This document shows, piece after piece, positions 1-9,100 of a DNA stretch of 45,912 nt; position 1 is the stretch's first letter; the number at the start of each line of letters is the position of its first letter. The DNA is taken from IMG/VR virus record IMGVR_UViG_3300033143_003656, positions 1 to 45,912 of that record; one strand, given 5' to 3'. A program made the translations under genes and the position numbers. Source of the stretch: a virus. Under the pieces are notes generated by a model, which saw only the letters and a program-made list of their open reading frames with translations, was not told the origin of the DNA and searched no databases.

Positions 1-1
1 T

Positions 2-739
2 GGCGATCTTACCGGATTAGGAGATGACGATCACGGCCAGTATCTTTTAGTTAATGGTACAAGAGGACTCGCCGGTGATATGCTAGTTTCGTCAGGGAAA
101 ACAATTGACGGAGTAGACATCAGCGAATTTAAGTCAGATTTTAATTCACACGAAATAGATCCGGCTGCCCACCACGATCATGAGGATCTTGGCCTTAATC
201 CTCTTGTAGCAGGGCCAGGAATCGACATATACACCTATTTTGATACAAACGCGGGTGTGTTCAAAGACCTTATTAAAATAAGCGATAGGATTATGATTCA
301 TGAACAGATCAGAATAGGCGATGGCGCGATTTTCGAGATGTGGGATATAGCTTCTCAAGCATTTCGTCAAATCAAGATCGCTATTAAGAACGGTCAACCA
401 TTCCTCGAATTTGCGCCACCTAACGATTGGTCTGGTTACAGCCTTATCCCAGATTTTACAATGGTAAAAGATGGCTGGGGTGAAGTTAATAGAGTTTCAG
501 TTGACTCAACAGTAACATTTACTGACACGAGTTCTCCTACGGATGGCTGGACAATTATAGAATGGGAATGGGAAGTCTTTCTTATAGATGGTTATCTTCC
601 AGTATTTTATAATGTGAACCCACTTGACTTACCATTTTATGTCGAAGGCCAATGGAGGATTTCTTTAAGGATTACACAAGAAGATATTGCAGGGAATCGC
701 GAATTTAACAACATTACCAAATATTTAGAGGTGGTTTAA
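2..739 (+). CDS. Phage tail fibre protein, C-terminal part (5' end outside window)
   Basis: The frame is open from the left edge, so the gene starts upstream; the ATG at 80 is internal. The first visible residues include GDDDHGQYLL followed by VNGTRG, a linker motif common in phage fibres between trimeric shaft segments. A His/Asp-rich stretch (AAHHDHEDLG) follows, then a beta-rich domain. The last 100 residues resemble an Ig/PKD-like fold (TVTFTDTSSPTDGW, typical of a PKD strand pair). It ends directly against the next adhesin gene, whose ribosome site (GAGGTGG) lies inside its last codons. Probable role: part of the host-recognition fibre or baseplate appendage. The fibre assignment rests on motif and context; the exact role is inferred. 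Confidence 0.7.
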   Translation, partial: GDLTGLGDDDHGQYLLVNGTRGLAGDMLVSSGKTIDGVDISEFKSDFNSHEIDPAAHHDHEDLGLNPLVAGPGIDIYTYFDTNAGVFKDLIKISDRIMIHEQIRIGDGAIFEMWDIASQAFRQIKIAIKNGQPFLEFAPPNDWSGYSLIPDFTMVKDGWGEVNRVSVDSTVTFTDTSSPTDGWTIIEWEWEVFLIDGYLPVFYNVNPLDLPFYVEGQWRISLRITQEDIAGNREFNNITKYLEVV

Positions 740-3700
740 ATGGCAACAGTTCATGTAGGTCCAGGGCAAGCATATGCAAGAATTAGCGATGGGGCAGTAG
801 CCGCCGGCAATGGTGGAACAGTCATTGTTCACCAGGCTGATTATTTCGAGCAAGTCGTAATTAGAACTCCAAACGTTACGATTATAGCTAATTCTGGAGA
901 TACTCCAGTTGTTACTGGGAGACTTCCCTTTTCTCGCAGGGATAATCCGACAAGTGGTGTTTTGCCAGGAGGTGAATGGCGTCCTTGGGTTTCAATTGGT
1001 AATAACGGTGGCGCTTCGTTCAAATGGACCGCGTTAGTTCTGTTAGCCGCAGATGGGATTACTTGGGATGGAATTAATTCCTCCGAAAGTACGGGCCGCG
1101 GTATTCAGTTAGGGGATGGGAGAAAAGACGGAAATGGTAATTATTATCGTTATCCTGGGATTGAAATAAAGAACACAGAAATTGCCTACCATCGAGGATC
1201 GGGATTTGTTTTTTATCATACCGATGATGTCAAACTCACTAATTGCACGTTGCATCATTGCGTCAATTTCTATCTTGGTGATGAAACAAGTCATGGCACG
1301 AATCACCCCGGCTGCATCAACTTTGTTGGGGTTAAAGATCCAATCATTACCGATTGTACATTTTACTACAATGGTGGAGAAAGTTTTTGTTTCGATTCGA
1401 ATAATCATGCAAGCACCGGGCTTATCGTTCGCGGCACTACCCTTTCTGATGGAAAAGAAGTTATTACATATCTTCACGCTTCAGAGGATATCTTTTATGA
1501 AAATTGCGTATTTTACGGTTCAGTAGACAGGGATGCTTGGGGAGGCGCTGAGCAAAAGGGGTTTAGAGGTTTCAAGGGAGTTCCTATAGAATTGGAAAGT
1601 TATAATAGGGCTAATCAAAACCCGACTTTTTGTGGAGTTCAAAATGTCGAAATTAGGAACTCATTATTTGTTGACATGGGTTCTAATATGAAGTTTGGTT
1701 CTGCTGCTAATATCCCGTGTACTACATATTACCGCAACTGGTTGATCACTGGCTGTACATTTGTTCAAACCCAATCGAAGGCTCAATTAGCTATAGAATC
1801 AAGCGCAATTGATGAAGCATCAAATATCGTCTTTGAGGGGAATTTGTTTTATGTCACAGATCCGAGTTATGGCAACATAGGAATTTGGCCTTCCGGTTTT
1901 ACATTTAAGAACAATATATGGAATTATAATCCTGGCAATCGTTTTTTGCAGGGGTCGAATGATATCTATAACGCTGATGTGAAGATGAATAATCCCACGG
2001 CTGTCATTCATAGGAATGGCATCAACGTCAACAACTACAAGGTTCTTTCTGGTAGTGCTGCAATTAACGAATGGGCTAGTCCTATTTCAAATGACTATTT
2101 TGGAAACCTGCGAACTATCCCTTCTGACTATGGATTTCATGACCTAGAAGCAACTGGCGACGATGGCGGAGATAATGTTCCATATGCGTCATTCACTCTA
2201 TCAGAAAACAATGTTGAGCTAGGAACAGAGGTAACAGCAATTGACACCTCGATCCCATCTAGCGGGGCGACAATTGTAGAAACAGCCTGGTTATTAACCC
2301 TGCCGGGAACTGATATTCAATTAATTTCGCTGTCTCCATCTTTTGTTTTCGGCCTTAATATAGTTGGTAATTACACATTGCAACTGACGGTAGTACAGGA
2401 TAACGATGGGGAATCAACAATATCAAAGGGTATTACTGTTTACGAGGAAGATGGCGAAGATCCTCCACCACCACCGCCAGATCCGCCACCATGTAACTTA
2501 GGGACATGGCAACAAGCAGTAAACAACGGTTCACCCAAATTTTCAGTTGTGGACAATGTTTATTCTATTGAGAACGATCCAGGCGATCAGGGAATGTTCT
2601 TATCTTGGTGGAACACGGTCGTCACCGCTGCGGAAGAATTCACCCTGTCCGCTGAATTTTTCGTGGAAATGGAAGCTGGTAATTATGCTACCATGTTTGC
2701 GCTTTTCTACGATTCTGGAAATTCGTTATTGGGGAACGTTGCTTCAGTCTCGATTCAACCAAACTCTGATTTTACTTTAGTCGAGTTGGCTGCAATTGCA
2801 CCGACTAACGCAGTTAAGTTGCGTATGGATATACGAGCCTGGAATGGGGCCGGTAAACTTTCGTTTAAAGAACCTTGTGTAGTAGAAGATACCACTCTTC
2901 CAGACGATCCTCCGCAAGCTGTCATAGAGGCAACTTCAGGCGGTCAACCTCTTTTGGCCGATGGCGTTGTTCCATTAAATGAAACTATCTATTTTGAGGG
3001 AGTTAATTCAATAGATGCAGTCGAGTATAAATGGCAATTATATAAACAGATTGGCAGAAAATATGAGCTTTGGAGAGATCCAGTTTATCTATCGGCGATT
3101 GCTCACAATATGGATGATGCTGGTGCATTTGTTATGCGTTTGACCGTCACATCAGCCGAAGGGCTTACAAATTATGAGAACCTATTCTTTAAGATTCTAG
3201 ACCCAATTGATGCACTTGAAGTTTGGTTTACCGTTAATCAAGTATTGACAAGTGGTATTCCAGCGGACGATACTGTTACTGGAAACTCTCCCTTAACAGT
3301 ACAATTTGAGGCATATTACGAATCCGATGGCCTTGCGCTTATAGGGCATGTATGGGAATTGCTTGATGACCAAAGAGAAACAATCGACACTATTGCATCA
3401 AAAGAAGATCCAATAATTATTACGTTCCCATATGTAAACTTGGGCTGGACGGAAGAGATAACGATTGACTATGGTATGAGGCTAACTAGTACCTTTGAGG
3501 GGTATCTTTCAAAAAGTCATGTGCAATATCTCGTGGTGTCGGTCACGGTAACTCCAATTAATCAAATTGGACCTGCTATTCCAGCAACCATTTCTCCCAT
3601 AACTGGCAATAGGATTAAATCTGATGGGTCACATGAGCACGAACTAGCTGCAACGATTACAGGAGAAATTAACAAGGTTCCGGTGTCAGATCCCTATGGC

Positions 3701-4474
3701 GTCTTATTCGCTCATTTCTTGGCTGCTGGTTATCAAGATCCAATCCTCTCCTCCTGGCACAATAATTATTCTATCTCCGCAGAAAAGGGCATTAAGTTTA
3801 ATCTATCAGCATGGCTCACAGCCCCAGAGATAGTATTAGATTCAATCAGTATTATCGTTCCCCTATTACCAACCGCAGATCCTAATACACGGGGGGCGCT
3901 TTGGATTGACTCTAATGACAAATTATCGGTTTCGCCTGGCATTGAATCAACCCCACCCATTTCTGGTGGAACATTTGTCGGGCAAATAGGATCTAGTTAT
4001 GCTGATGCTCAAGAAGCTTCGAATGGCGTTATGACTATGGATAATGGTACCGTCCGAATCCAAGTTGGCTATGATTTCTTGGGCTTACATTTTCCAAATG
4101 TAACGATTCCAAATTCAGCTACAATTATTTCAGCCTCAATTGAAGTTACCTTGGGAACCACAAGAATAGCAGATATGGATATTTCGCTAGATGATTCAGA
4201 CGATGCTGCGGCGTTTACTGCCACCGCCTATGACATATCAAATCGAACCTTAACAACTCAGGTATTACAACTTAGAGAGGGAAGTGTCCCAGATGGGCAA
4301 TATGTTTTCAATGTCCCAATTTCTGCAATTCAAGCAGTCGTTGATAGAGGAGGATGGGCCAGTGGAAACGCTCTAGCAGTCATGTTAGGATATGTTGCTA
4401 CATCCAACTTTAGTTTCCAGGCATATGACTACGCTCCTTTAAATGCCGCCGAAATTACGATAGAGTATGCTTAG
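740..4474 (+). CDS. Large tail adhesin: right-handed beta-helix plus PKD-like domains
   Basis: 1,244 residues. Residues 1 to about 430 show right-handed beta-helix/pectate-lyase-like character: repeated short strands with N-rich turns such as VKLTNCTLHHC, PIITDCTFYYN and VEIRNSLFVD. Residues about 475-570 are a PKD-like domain (ending GNYTLQLTVVQDNDGESTISKG), followed at about 574 by a proline-rich linker. A carbohydrate-binding-like beta domain (590-715) and two more PKD-like domains (725-935) follow. The C-terminal part has an SDGSHEHELAATI linker like that of phage fibres, then a beta sandwich. Such architecture is typical of receptor-binding or depolymerase spikes. No catalytic residues can be assigned, so binding versus cleavage is open. 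The ATG directly follows the upstream stop, with GAGGTGG before it. Confidence 0.75.
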   Translation: MATVHVGPGQAYARISDGAVAAGNGGTVIVHQADYFEQVVIRTPNVTIIANSGDTPVVTGRLPFSRRDNPTSGVLPGGEWRPWVSIGNNGGASFKWTALVLLAADGITWDGINSSESTGRGIQLGDGRKDGNGNYYRYPGIEIKNTEIAYHRGSGFVFYHTDDVKLTNCTLHHCVNFYLGDETSHGTNHPGCINFVGVKDPIITDCTFYYNGGESFCFDSNNHASTGLIVRGTTLSDGKEVITYLHASEDIFYENCVFYGSVDRDAWGGAEQKGFRGFKGVPIELESYNRANQNPTFCGVQNVEIRNSLFVDMGSNMKFGSAANIPCTTYYRNWLITGCTFVQTQSKAQLAIESSAIDEASNIVFEGNLFYVTDPSYGNIGIWPSGFTFKNNIWNYNPGNRFLQGSNDIYNADVKMNNPTAVIHRNGINVNNYKVLSGSAAINEWASPISNDYFGNLRTIPSDYGFHDLEATGDDGGDNVPYASFTLSENNVELGTEVTAIDTSIPSSGATIVETAWLLTLPGTDIQLISLSPSFVFGLNIVGNYTLQLTVVQDNDGESTISKGITVYEEDGEDPPPPPPDPPPCNLGTWQQAVNNGSPKFSVVDNVYSIENDPGDQGMFLSWWNTVVTAAEEFTLSAEFFVEMEAGNYATMFALFYDSGNSLLGNVASVSIQPNSDFTLVELAAIAPTNAVKLRMDIRAWNGAGKLSFKEPCVVEDTTLPDDPPQAVIEATSGGQPLLADGVVPLNETIYFEGVNSIDAVEYKWQLYKQIGRKYELWRDPVYLSAIAHNMDDAGAFVMRLTVTSAEGLTNYENLFFKILDPIDALEVWFTVNQVLTSGIPADDTVTGNSPLTVQFEAYYESDGLALIGHVWELLDDQRETIDTIASKEDPIIITFPYVNLGWTEEITIDYGMRLTSTFEGYLSKSHVQYLVVSVTVTPINQIGPAIPATISPITGNRIKSDGSHEHELAATITGEINKVPVSDPYGVLFAHFLAAGYQDPILSSWHNNYSISAEKGIKFNLSAWLTAPEIVLDSISIIVPLLPTADPNTRGALWIDSNDKLSVSPGIESTPPISGGTFVGQIGSSYADAQEASNGVMTMDNGTVRIQVGYDFLGLHFPNVTIPNSATIISASIEVTLGTTRIADMDISLDDSDDAAAFTATAYDISNRTLTTQVLQLREGSVPDGQYVFNVPISAIQAVVDRGGWASGNALAVMLGYVATSNFSFQAYDYAPLNAAEITIEYA

Positions 4475-4504
4475 TAAAGTTATAAACGAAAGGCAAATTT
4501 GATT

Positions 4505-4756
4505 ATGGACAATAAGATTTCTTCGGAAAAGCCTGTAAATAATGTTGAAATACTTATTGAGCTTGCAAAGCAGAGGATTATTCTCGAACGGATGCAACGC
4601 GATCTAAAGGAATGGAAAGACGAGAGCCGAGAACAATACGTAACCAAGACGCAATTTGAGCCTATTCAAAGACTCGTATACGGAATGGTCGGATTGGTCC
4701 TGGTCGCCGTCGTTACTGCAATATTAGCAATCGTAATAGGAGGACAGGGTCCATGA
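4505..4756 (+). CDS. Small coiled-coil membrane protein, XhlA/holin-accessory-like
   Basis: About 83 residues. The first 60 are charged and helical (ELAKQRIILERMQRDLKEWKDESREQ), and the C-terminus is one hydrophobic segment (LVYGMVGLVLVAVVTAILAI). This helix-plus-C-terminal-anchor layout is that of XhlA-type haemolysin/holin accessory proteins. The ATG at 4505 is preferred; a TTG at 4499 has better spacing from GAAAGG and would add two residues. It overlaps the next gene by ATGA and opens a three-gene membrane-protein cassette ahead of the holin candidate, which supports a lysis role. Function is inferred from topology and context only. Confidence 0.6.
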   Translation: MDNKISSEKPVNNVEILIELAKQRIILERMQRDLKEWKDESREQYVTKTQFEPIQRLVYGMVGLVLVAVVTAILAIVIGGQGP

Positions 4757-5217
4757 GTCACAGCGAACGTAGCTATAAGTTTCTAAATATCGCATCGGCA
4801 GGCATCCTTCTCATTGCTTTTTGTTTCATTGTCTTGTTCGGGTATCTGCTTTTCATTGAAGATAATCCGCCACTAATAGTTAATTCAAACCCAACTCTTG
4901 ATAAGAGCAGCTACTACGCAGGGGAAGTGATGCTTGTTACGGCCGACCTTTGTCGAAACACAACCGCTGGAGCCACTTTACAGCCGACATTTATAAATCT
5001 GGACACACGTCAACTCTTTGATGCACTACCAGTTTTTGTCGATAACCTGCCCAAAGGATGTTCTGTTTCTACTATACAAGTTGCCGTTCCACATTACTTG
5101 CCACCTGGAAATTACGTGCGGCGAATCAGGGCCAGGTACAAAGTAAACTTTTTAACAGATAGAGTGGTTGAACTTATCACAGAAGAATTTAAAATATTAG
5201 AAAGGGAAACCAAATGA
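4753..5217 (+). CDS. Single-pass membrane protein in lysis cassette, unknown function
   Basis: 154 residues. One N-terminal transmembrane helix (residues about 12-34, ASAGILLIAFCFIVLFGYLLF) is followed by an outside-facing beta-rich domain with two cysteines that could form a disulfide (DLCRNTT and KGCSVST). It overlaps both neighbours by ATGA, so it is probably translationally coupled to the coiled-coil membrane protein before it and the holin-like protein after it. A spanin-like or holin-antagonist role fits the position, but there is no lipobox and no diagnostic motif. I do not recognise the family. Confidence 0.6.
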   Translation: MSHSERSYKFLNIASAGILLIAFCFIVLFGYLLFIEDNPPLIVNSNPTLDKSSYYAGEVMLVTADLCRNTTAGATLQPTFINLDTRQLFDALPVFVDNLPKGCSVSTIQVAVPHYLPPGNYVRRIRARYKVNFLTDRVVELITEEFKILERETK

Positions 5218-5537
5218 ATTTTGACGGAGTAGATATTAGTTTAGGTACGATTTTCGGCATATCAGTTATGACCTATATTACCGTTGAGGTCGTAAAGCGA
5301 TTGATCCAGGCATTCTATTATAAGGATAAGGTTGAGCCGGCCTGGTATGGCTTCGCCACCTATTTGTCTGCTCTTGCTTTCGGGACCATATGGTCTGTCG
5401 TTTGGATACTTGCCGCTGGCAACTACGAATCGACTGACATGGTTATGGCTGTTGCACGAGGATTCATCGGCGGATTCCTGGCAATTGCTGGCTTCAGTGG
5501 ATGGAAACAGATTAAAGAACTTCGAGGGCCAGGATAG
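5214..5537 (+). CDS. Putative holin
   Basis: 107 residues with three probable hydrophobic segments: residues 11-28 (GTIFGISVMTYITVEVVK), about 45-68 (YGFATYLSALAFGTIWSVVW) and about 78-97 (MAVARGFIGGFLAIAGF). The size, the short loops and the charged ends (KQIKELRGPG) fit a class I-like holin that would open the inner membrane for the endolysin at 11831. It overlaps the preceding gene by ATGA and has AAGGGAAA as ribosome site. There is no family-specific motif, so the call rests on topology and on the XhlA-like gene two positions upstream. Confidence 0.55.
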   Translation: MNFDGVDISLGTIFGISVMTYITVEVVKRLIQAFYYKDKVEPAWYGFATYLSALAFGTIWSVVWILAAGNYESTDMVMAVARGFIGGFLAIAGFSGWKQIKELRGPG

Positions 5538-5539
5538 TT

Positions 5540-6169
5540 ATGCCTGTTTTAACTTTCGCTGAATATGATCAAGCATATTTTGACGGGGGCATTGGTCCAC
5601 TGTCTCACAATGCTGGTTACACATCTTATGATAATTGGGTTCGTCGCGACCCTGGTCTATTCCCTGAATCCATCCCGGATGCTGATGGCTTGACTAGGGA
5701 GTTTACCGATTATGCGACTATGCTAAGTGGTCGTTTCAATCTCAATCAAGAATACGTTGAGCTAGGTAGCGCATATGGGTATATCGTTCAGGCAGCACGA
5801 GCTGCGGGTGTTCAAGCCTGGGGAGTAGACGTTTCGCAGTATGCTTACGATCAAGCTGCTCCAGAGGTGCAGCCCTATTTAATAGTTCAAGATGCGCTTA
5901 GCTGGCTAGGCGATCAGCGGCGCAACCAATGGGACATTTGTTTTACGCGCTGGTTTATGTGTTGCTTTGATGATGCAGGTGCAGTCACTTTGATTGACGA
6001 AATGAATCGCGTTTTCAAGCAGCAAATTCATATCCTCATGAATAATCCGAACGTCGATTATTACAATGTCCACACGCTGCAAGAATGGCACGATCTGTTT
6101 GATTGGGAAGTGGGTACTATTCTGACAGCAGATCGTGATTTCGATAATTACCTAACGAAGATCAACTAG
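5540..6169 (+). CDS. Class I SAM-dependent methyltransferase
   Basis: 209 residues. Residues 73-82 carry SAM-binding motif I (VELGSAYGYI), followed by the acidic strand-2 end WGVDVS (94-99) and motif AQDALSW-like QDALSWL. This is the small-molecule/protein methyltransferase type (Methyltransf_11-like) and has no NPPY/DPPY or PCQ DNA-methylase signature. It sits between the holin candidate and a giant fibre gene, two bases from the latter. It may modify a virion protein or a surface glycan, but no substrate can be read from sequence. Start ATG at 5540 with AGGA upstream. Confidence 0.65.
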   Translation: MPVLTFAEYDQAYFDGGIGPLSHNAGYTSYDNWVRRDPGLFPESIPDADGLTREFTDYATMLSGRFNLNQEYVELGSAYGYIVQAARAAGVQAWGVDVSQYAYDQAAPEVQPYLIVQDALSWLGDQRRNQWDICFTRWFMCCFDDAGAVTLIDEMNRVFKQQIHILMNNPNVDYYNVHTLQEWHDLFDWEVGTILTADRDFDNYLTKIN

Positions 6170-6171
6170 AA

Positions 6172-9100
6172 ATGGCAGCGATAGAAGTCACCCTCGGGAA
6201 TGCCGACAATAACAGTATTGCCAACGGTGGTAGAGTTCTTGTTCGCAATTCTGATGGCGTGCCTTATGTGATCACGCAGAATCTTAGCGATAGTGCGATT
6301 GATTGTTTCAAGGGCGAGACTGGGCTTGAGCAAGAATATACACCAAATGACGATTGGTCATGGTCTGCTGGTCGTAACGAATGGGGGCAAACGTTCAAAC
6401 CTCGCGGCAACGACATAACAAAAGTCGCGTTTTCTATCCAGAAAGTAGGCTCACCCACTGGCTCGATCACGGCTAAATTATACGCCCATTCTGGAACGTT
6501 TGGCTCGGATGGAGTAGGAACGGGGGCGGCACTTGCAACATCGACGACATCTATAATCTGCACCGATCTACCAACAAGCTATGCTTGGATAGAATTTGAG
6601 TTTTCATCTTTGTCTGTTACGCCAAATACACCTTATGTTATTGTCATGGCCACAGATGGAACACATGATACTTCCAACCATGTTAAGGCTCAAATTGAGG
6701 ATGGTTCGCCAACAGCTCCTGGAAACTGGGCAACAGTCACAGGTACGACGTGGACACCGTTGTCAACTCTCGATCTGAATTATCGCATTTATTCCACATT
6801 GTGGTTTGAGGAAGTAGACGCCGCAAACAGACCATCGGGAACCATCTATGGAGCATCCAGCGCGGCGATTGATTCTAGTGACGTAATTCATATTTCTTAT
6901 ATGTCCGATGCGGGTAAGGCGTCCCCCCTTCTTTACGCCACATTTCGTGCAGACGGAATAAACGATGATTGGCTTACTACCGATGTTACGTTGGTTAGTG
7001 ACATTGGCGAAGATCCGCTCGACCTCGGAAATTTATACACAGCCATCGCGATTGACATTTCCGATGTACCTCATATAGCATTTATTAAGTTCCCGAAAAT
7101 TGGTGGAGCAACAACCTACACCTTGGCCTATATAAACAAGGTAGACGGCTCGTGGAATACCTCAGTTAATATACACTACGTGCAGAACGCCGATGCTTAC
7201 GGCGTTGACATGACTATCGACTTCAGCAATAGGCCATGCTTGGCTTATCATGTTTATGATTCTGGCGACATTGTTTACGCAGCGATTGGAAACGGTAATA
7301 ATGCCACGTCCTTCACCCTACAGGCTGTTGACTCATCGGCAAGCGCAGCTCGTCATAGTATCGCCATAGATTCTAGTGGTAATCATTGGATATCATACAC
7401 AATTGCCTCTGGCACCGCAGTGAAGATAGCGAAGCATGTCGTGGATGATTCTTGGGCAACATGGGCACCATACGCGAATGGCGGCACGAGTTCATTGTGG
7501 CCCACAAACACATCCTTATTCATTGACGGGACTGATGTATACGTTCTTTACGATAACTCAGACGATGACATCGTGTACGATATGTTCAACGGATCAACGT
7601 GGGCCGGGGAGACATCGCTGGCCACCGGAACTTTTAATTCAGTCAAGGCGTCGTGGGCGAGTGTAGTTCATAATGATTCGACAGGCCCGATCGTCTCGAT
7701 CTCAGCGCCACTGAACACTTATTATTTTGACGCCAGCGTAGCAGGGCCGACAGACGTAAATGCTAAGTGGGCAAATGAAGCCAATTTCGTAGACGAGTCG
7801 GTTTTGACTAATGCGTCATATTCTGAGAATCCAAGCTCGTCGGCAGACGACATTTTGCAAGAGGGGACAAGCGCACCATCTAGCGGCTTTTCTATTACAA
7901 AAGTCGAAGCACGATTTATCAGCGAGAATACGGCGGGCTACACAGGAGCAAAGCTGGCGATTAGGGATTCCACTGATACGCTTCTGGTGCAGTTTACGGC
8001 AAACCATTCAGCAGGTGCGGCATGGACTGATTACGAAGACGTTCCCGCACCCGCAACGGGCTGGACTTGGAGCGAGTTGGCCGGGTTATACTGTGACATT
8101 GGGCCGGACACAGACCTTGCCGCGCCGGGTACACTGGACGTTTACAAGGCGGAAATTCGCGTCACGACGCTAACCATCACCCCATCAGCCGCAGCCGAAA
8201 TCAGCTACGTCTACCAAGACGAAGAATCGTTAGTTGATATATTTTTCAATACGCTGGCGCTTGGTGACGACGGTACAAACGACGAGCTAACGGCGGCGGG
8301 AATCGTTACAGGATCGCCAGTAGTTGCGGAACCGTCTCTATCACAAGAACATAGCCTGATCTCTACAGGTATTACGACACAAGCTCCCGTTCTTGGATCG
8401 CCAACTGTATCAGAAGTTCACGAGCTAACAGCTACAGGTATTACAGCAGGTTCTCCGGCACTAGGAACGCCTACGCTGACAGAAGATACCAATAACGAAC
8501 TAACAGCTACAGACATTGTTTCTCAAGCCCCGGTTCTTGGATCGCCTACGCTAACAGAAGATACCAATAACGAACTAACAGCTACAGGTATTGTTTCTCA
8601 AGTCCCGGTTCTTGGCTCGCCTACACTAACAGAAGATATCAATAACGAACTAACAGCTACAGGTATTACAGTAGGTTCTCCGGTACTAGGAACACCAACC
8701 TTCACGGCCAATTCCCCATTGACGGCTACAGGAATTATAGCCGGTTCTCCTGTACTAGAATCCCCTGATCTGACACAAGACCACGATCTGCTCGCTACAG
8801 GTATTACGGCTCAGGCTCCGGTACTGGCTATGCCTGTTTTATCCCAGAACCACCTGTTAACCTCTACTGAAATTGCGGCTGGAAATCCTGTCTTAGAAAC
8901 GGCGAGCCTTACAGTTGGGGACATAAACGACGAGTTAACAGCCGTTGATATTACAACAGGTTTTCCGGTACTGGGAACTCCAACCTTTACAGCCAATTCG
9001 CAGTTAACAGCTACGGGTGTTGTTTCGCAGGCTCCGGTGCTGGGAGTAGCCACTCTAACAGAAGATACTAATAATGAACTAACAGCTACAGGCATTGTTT

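Noticed and set aside
8811-9095. Minus-strand open frame within the fibre repeats
   Set aside because: It is an antisense reflection of the tandem repeats.
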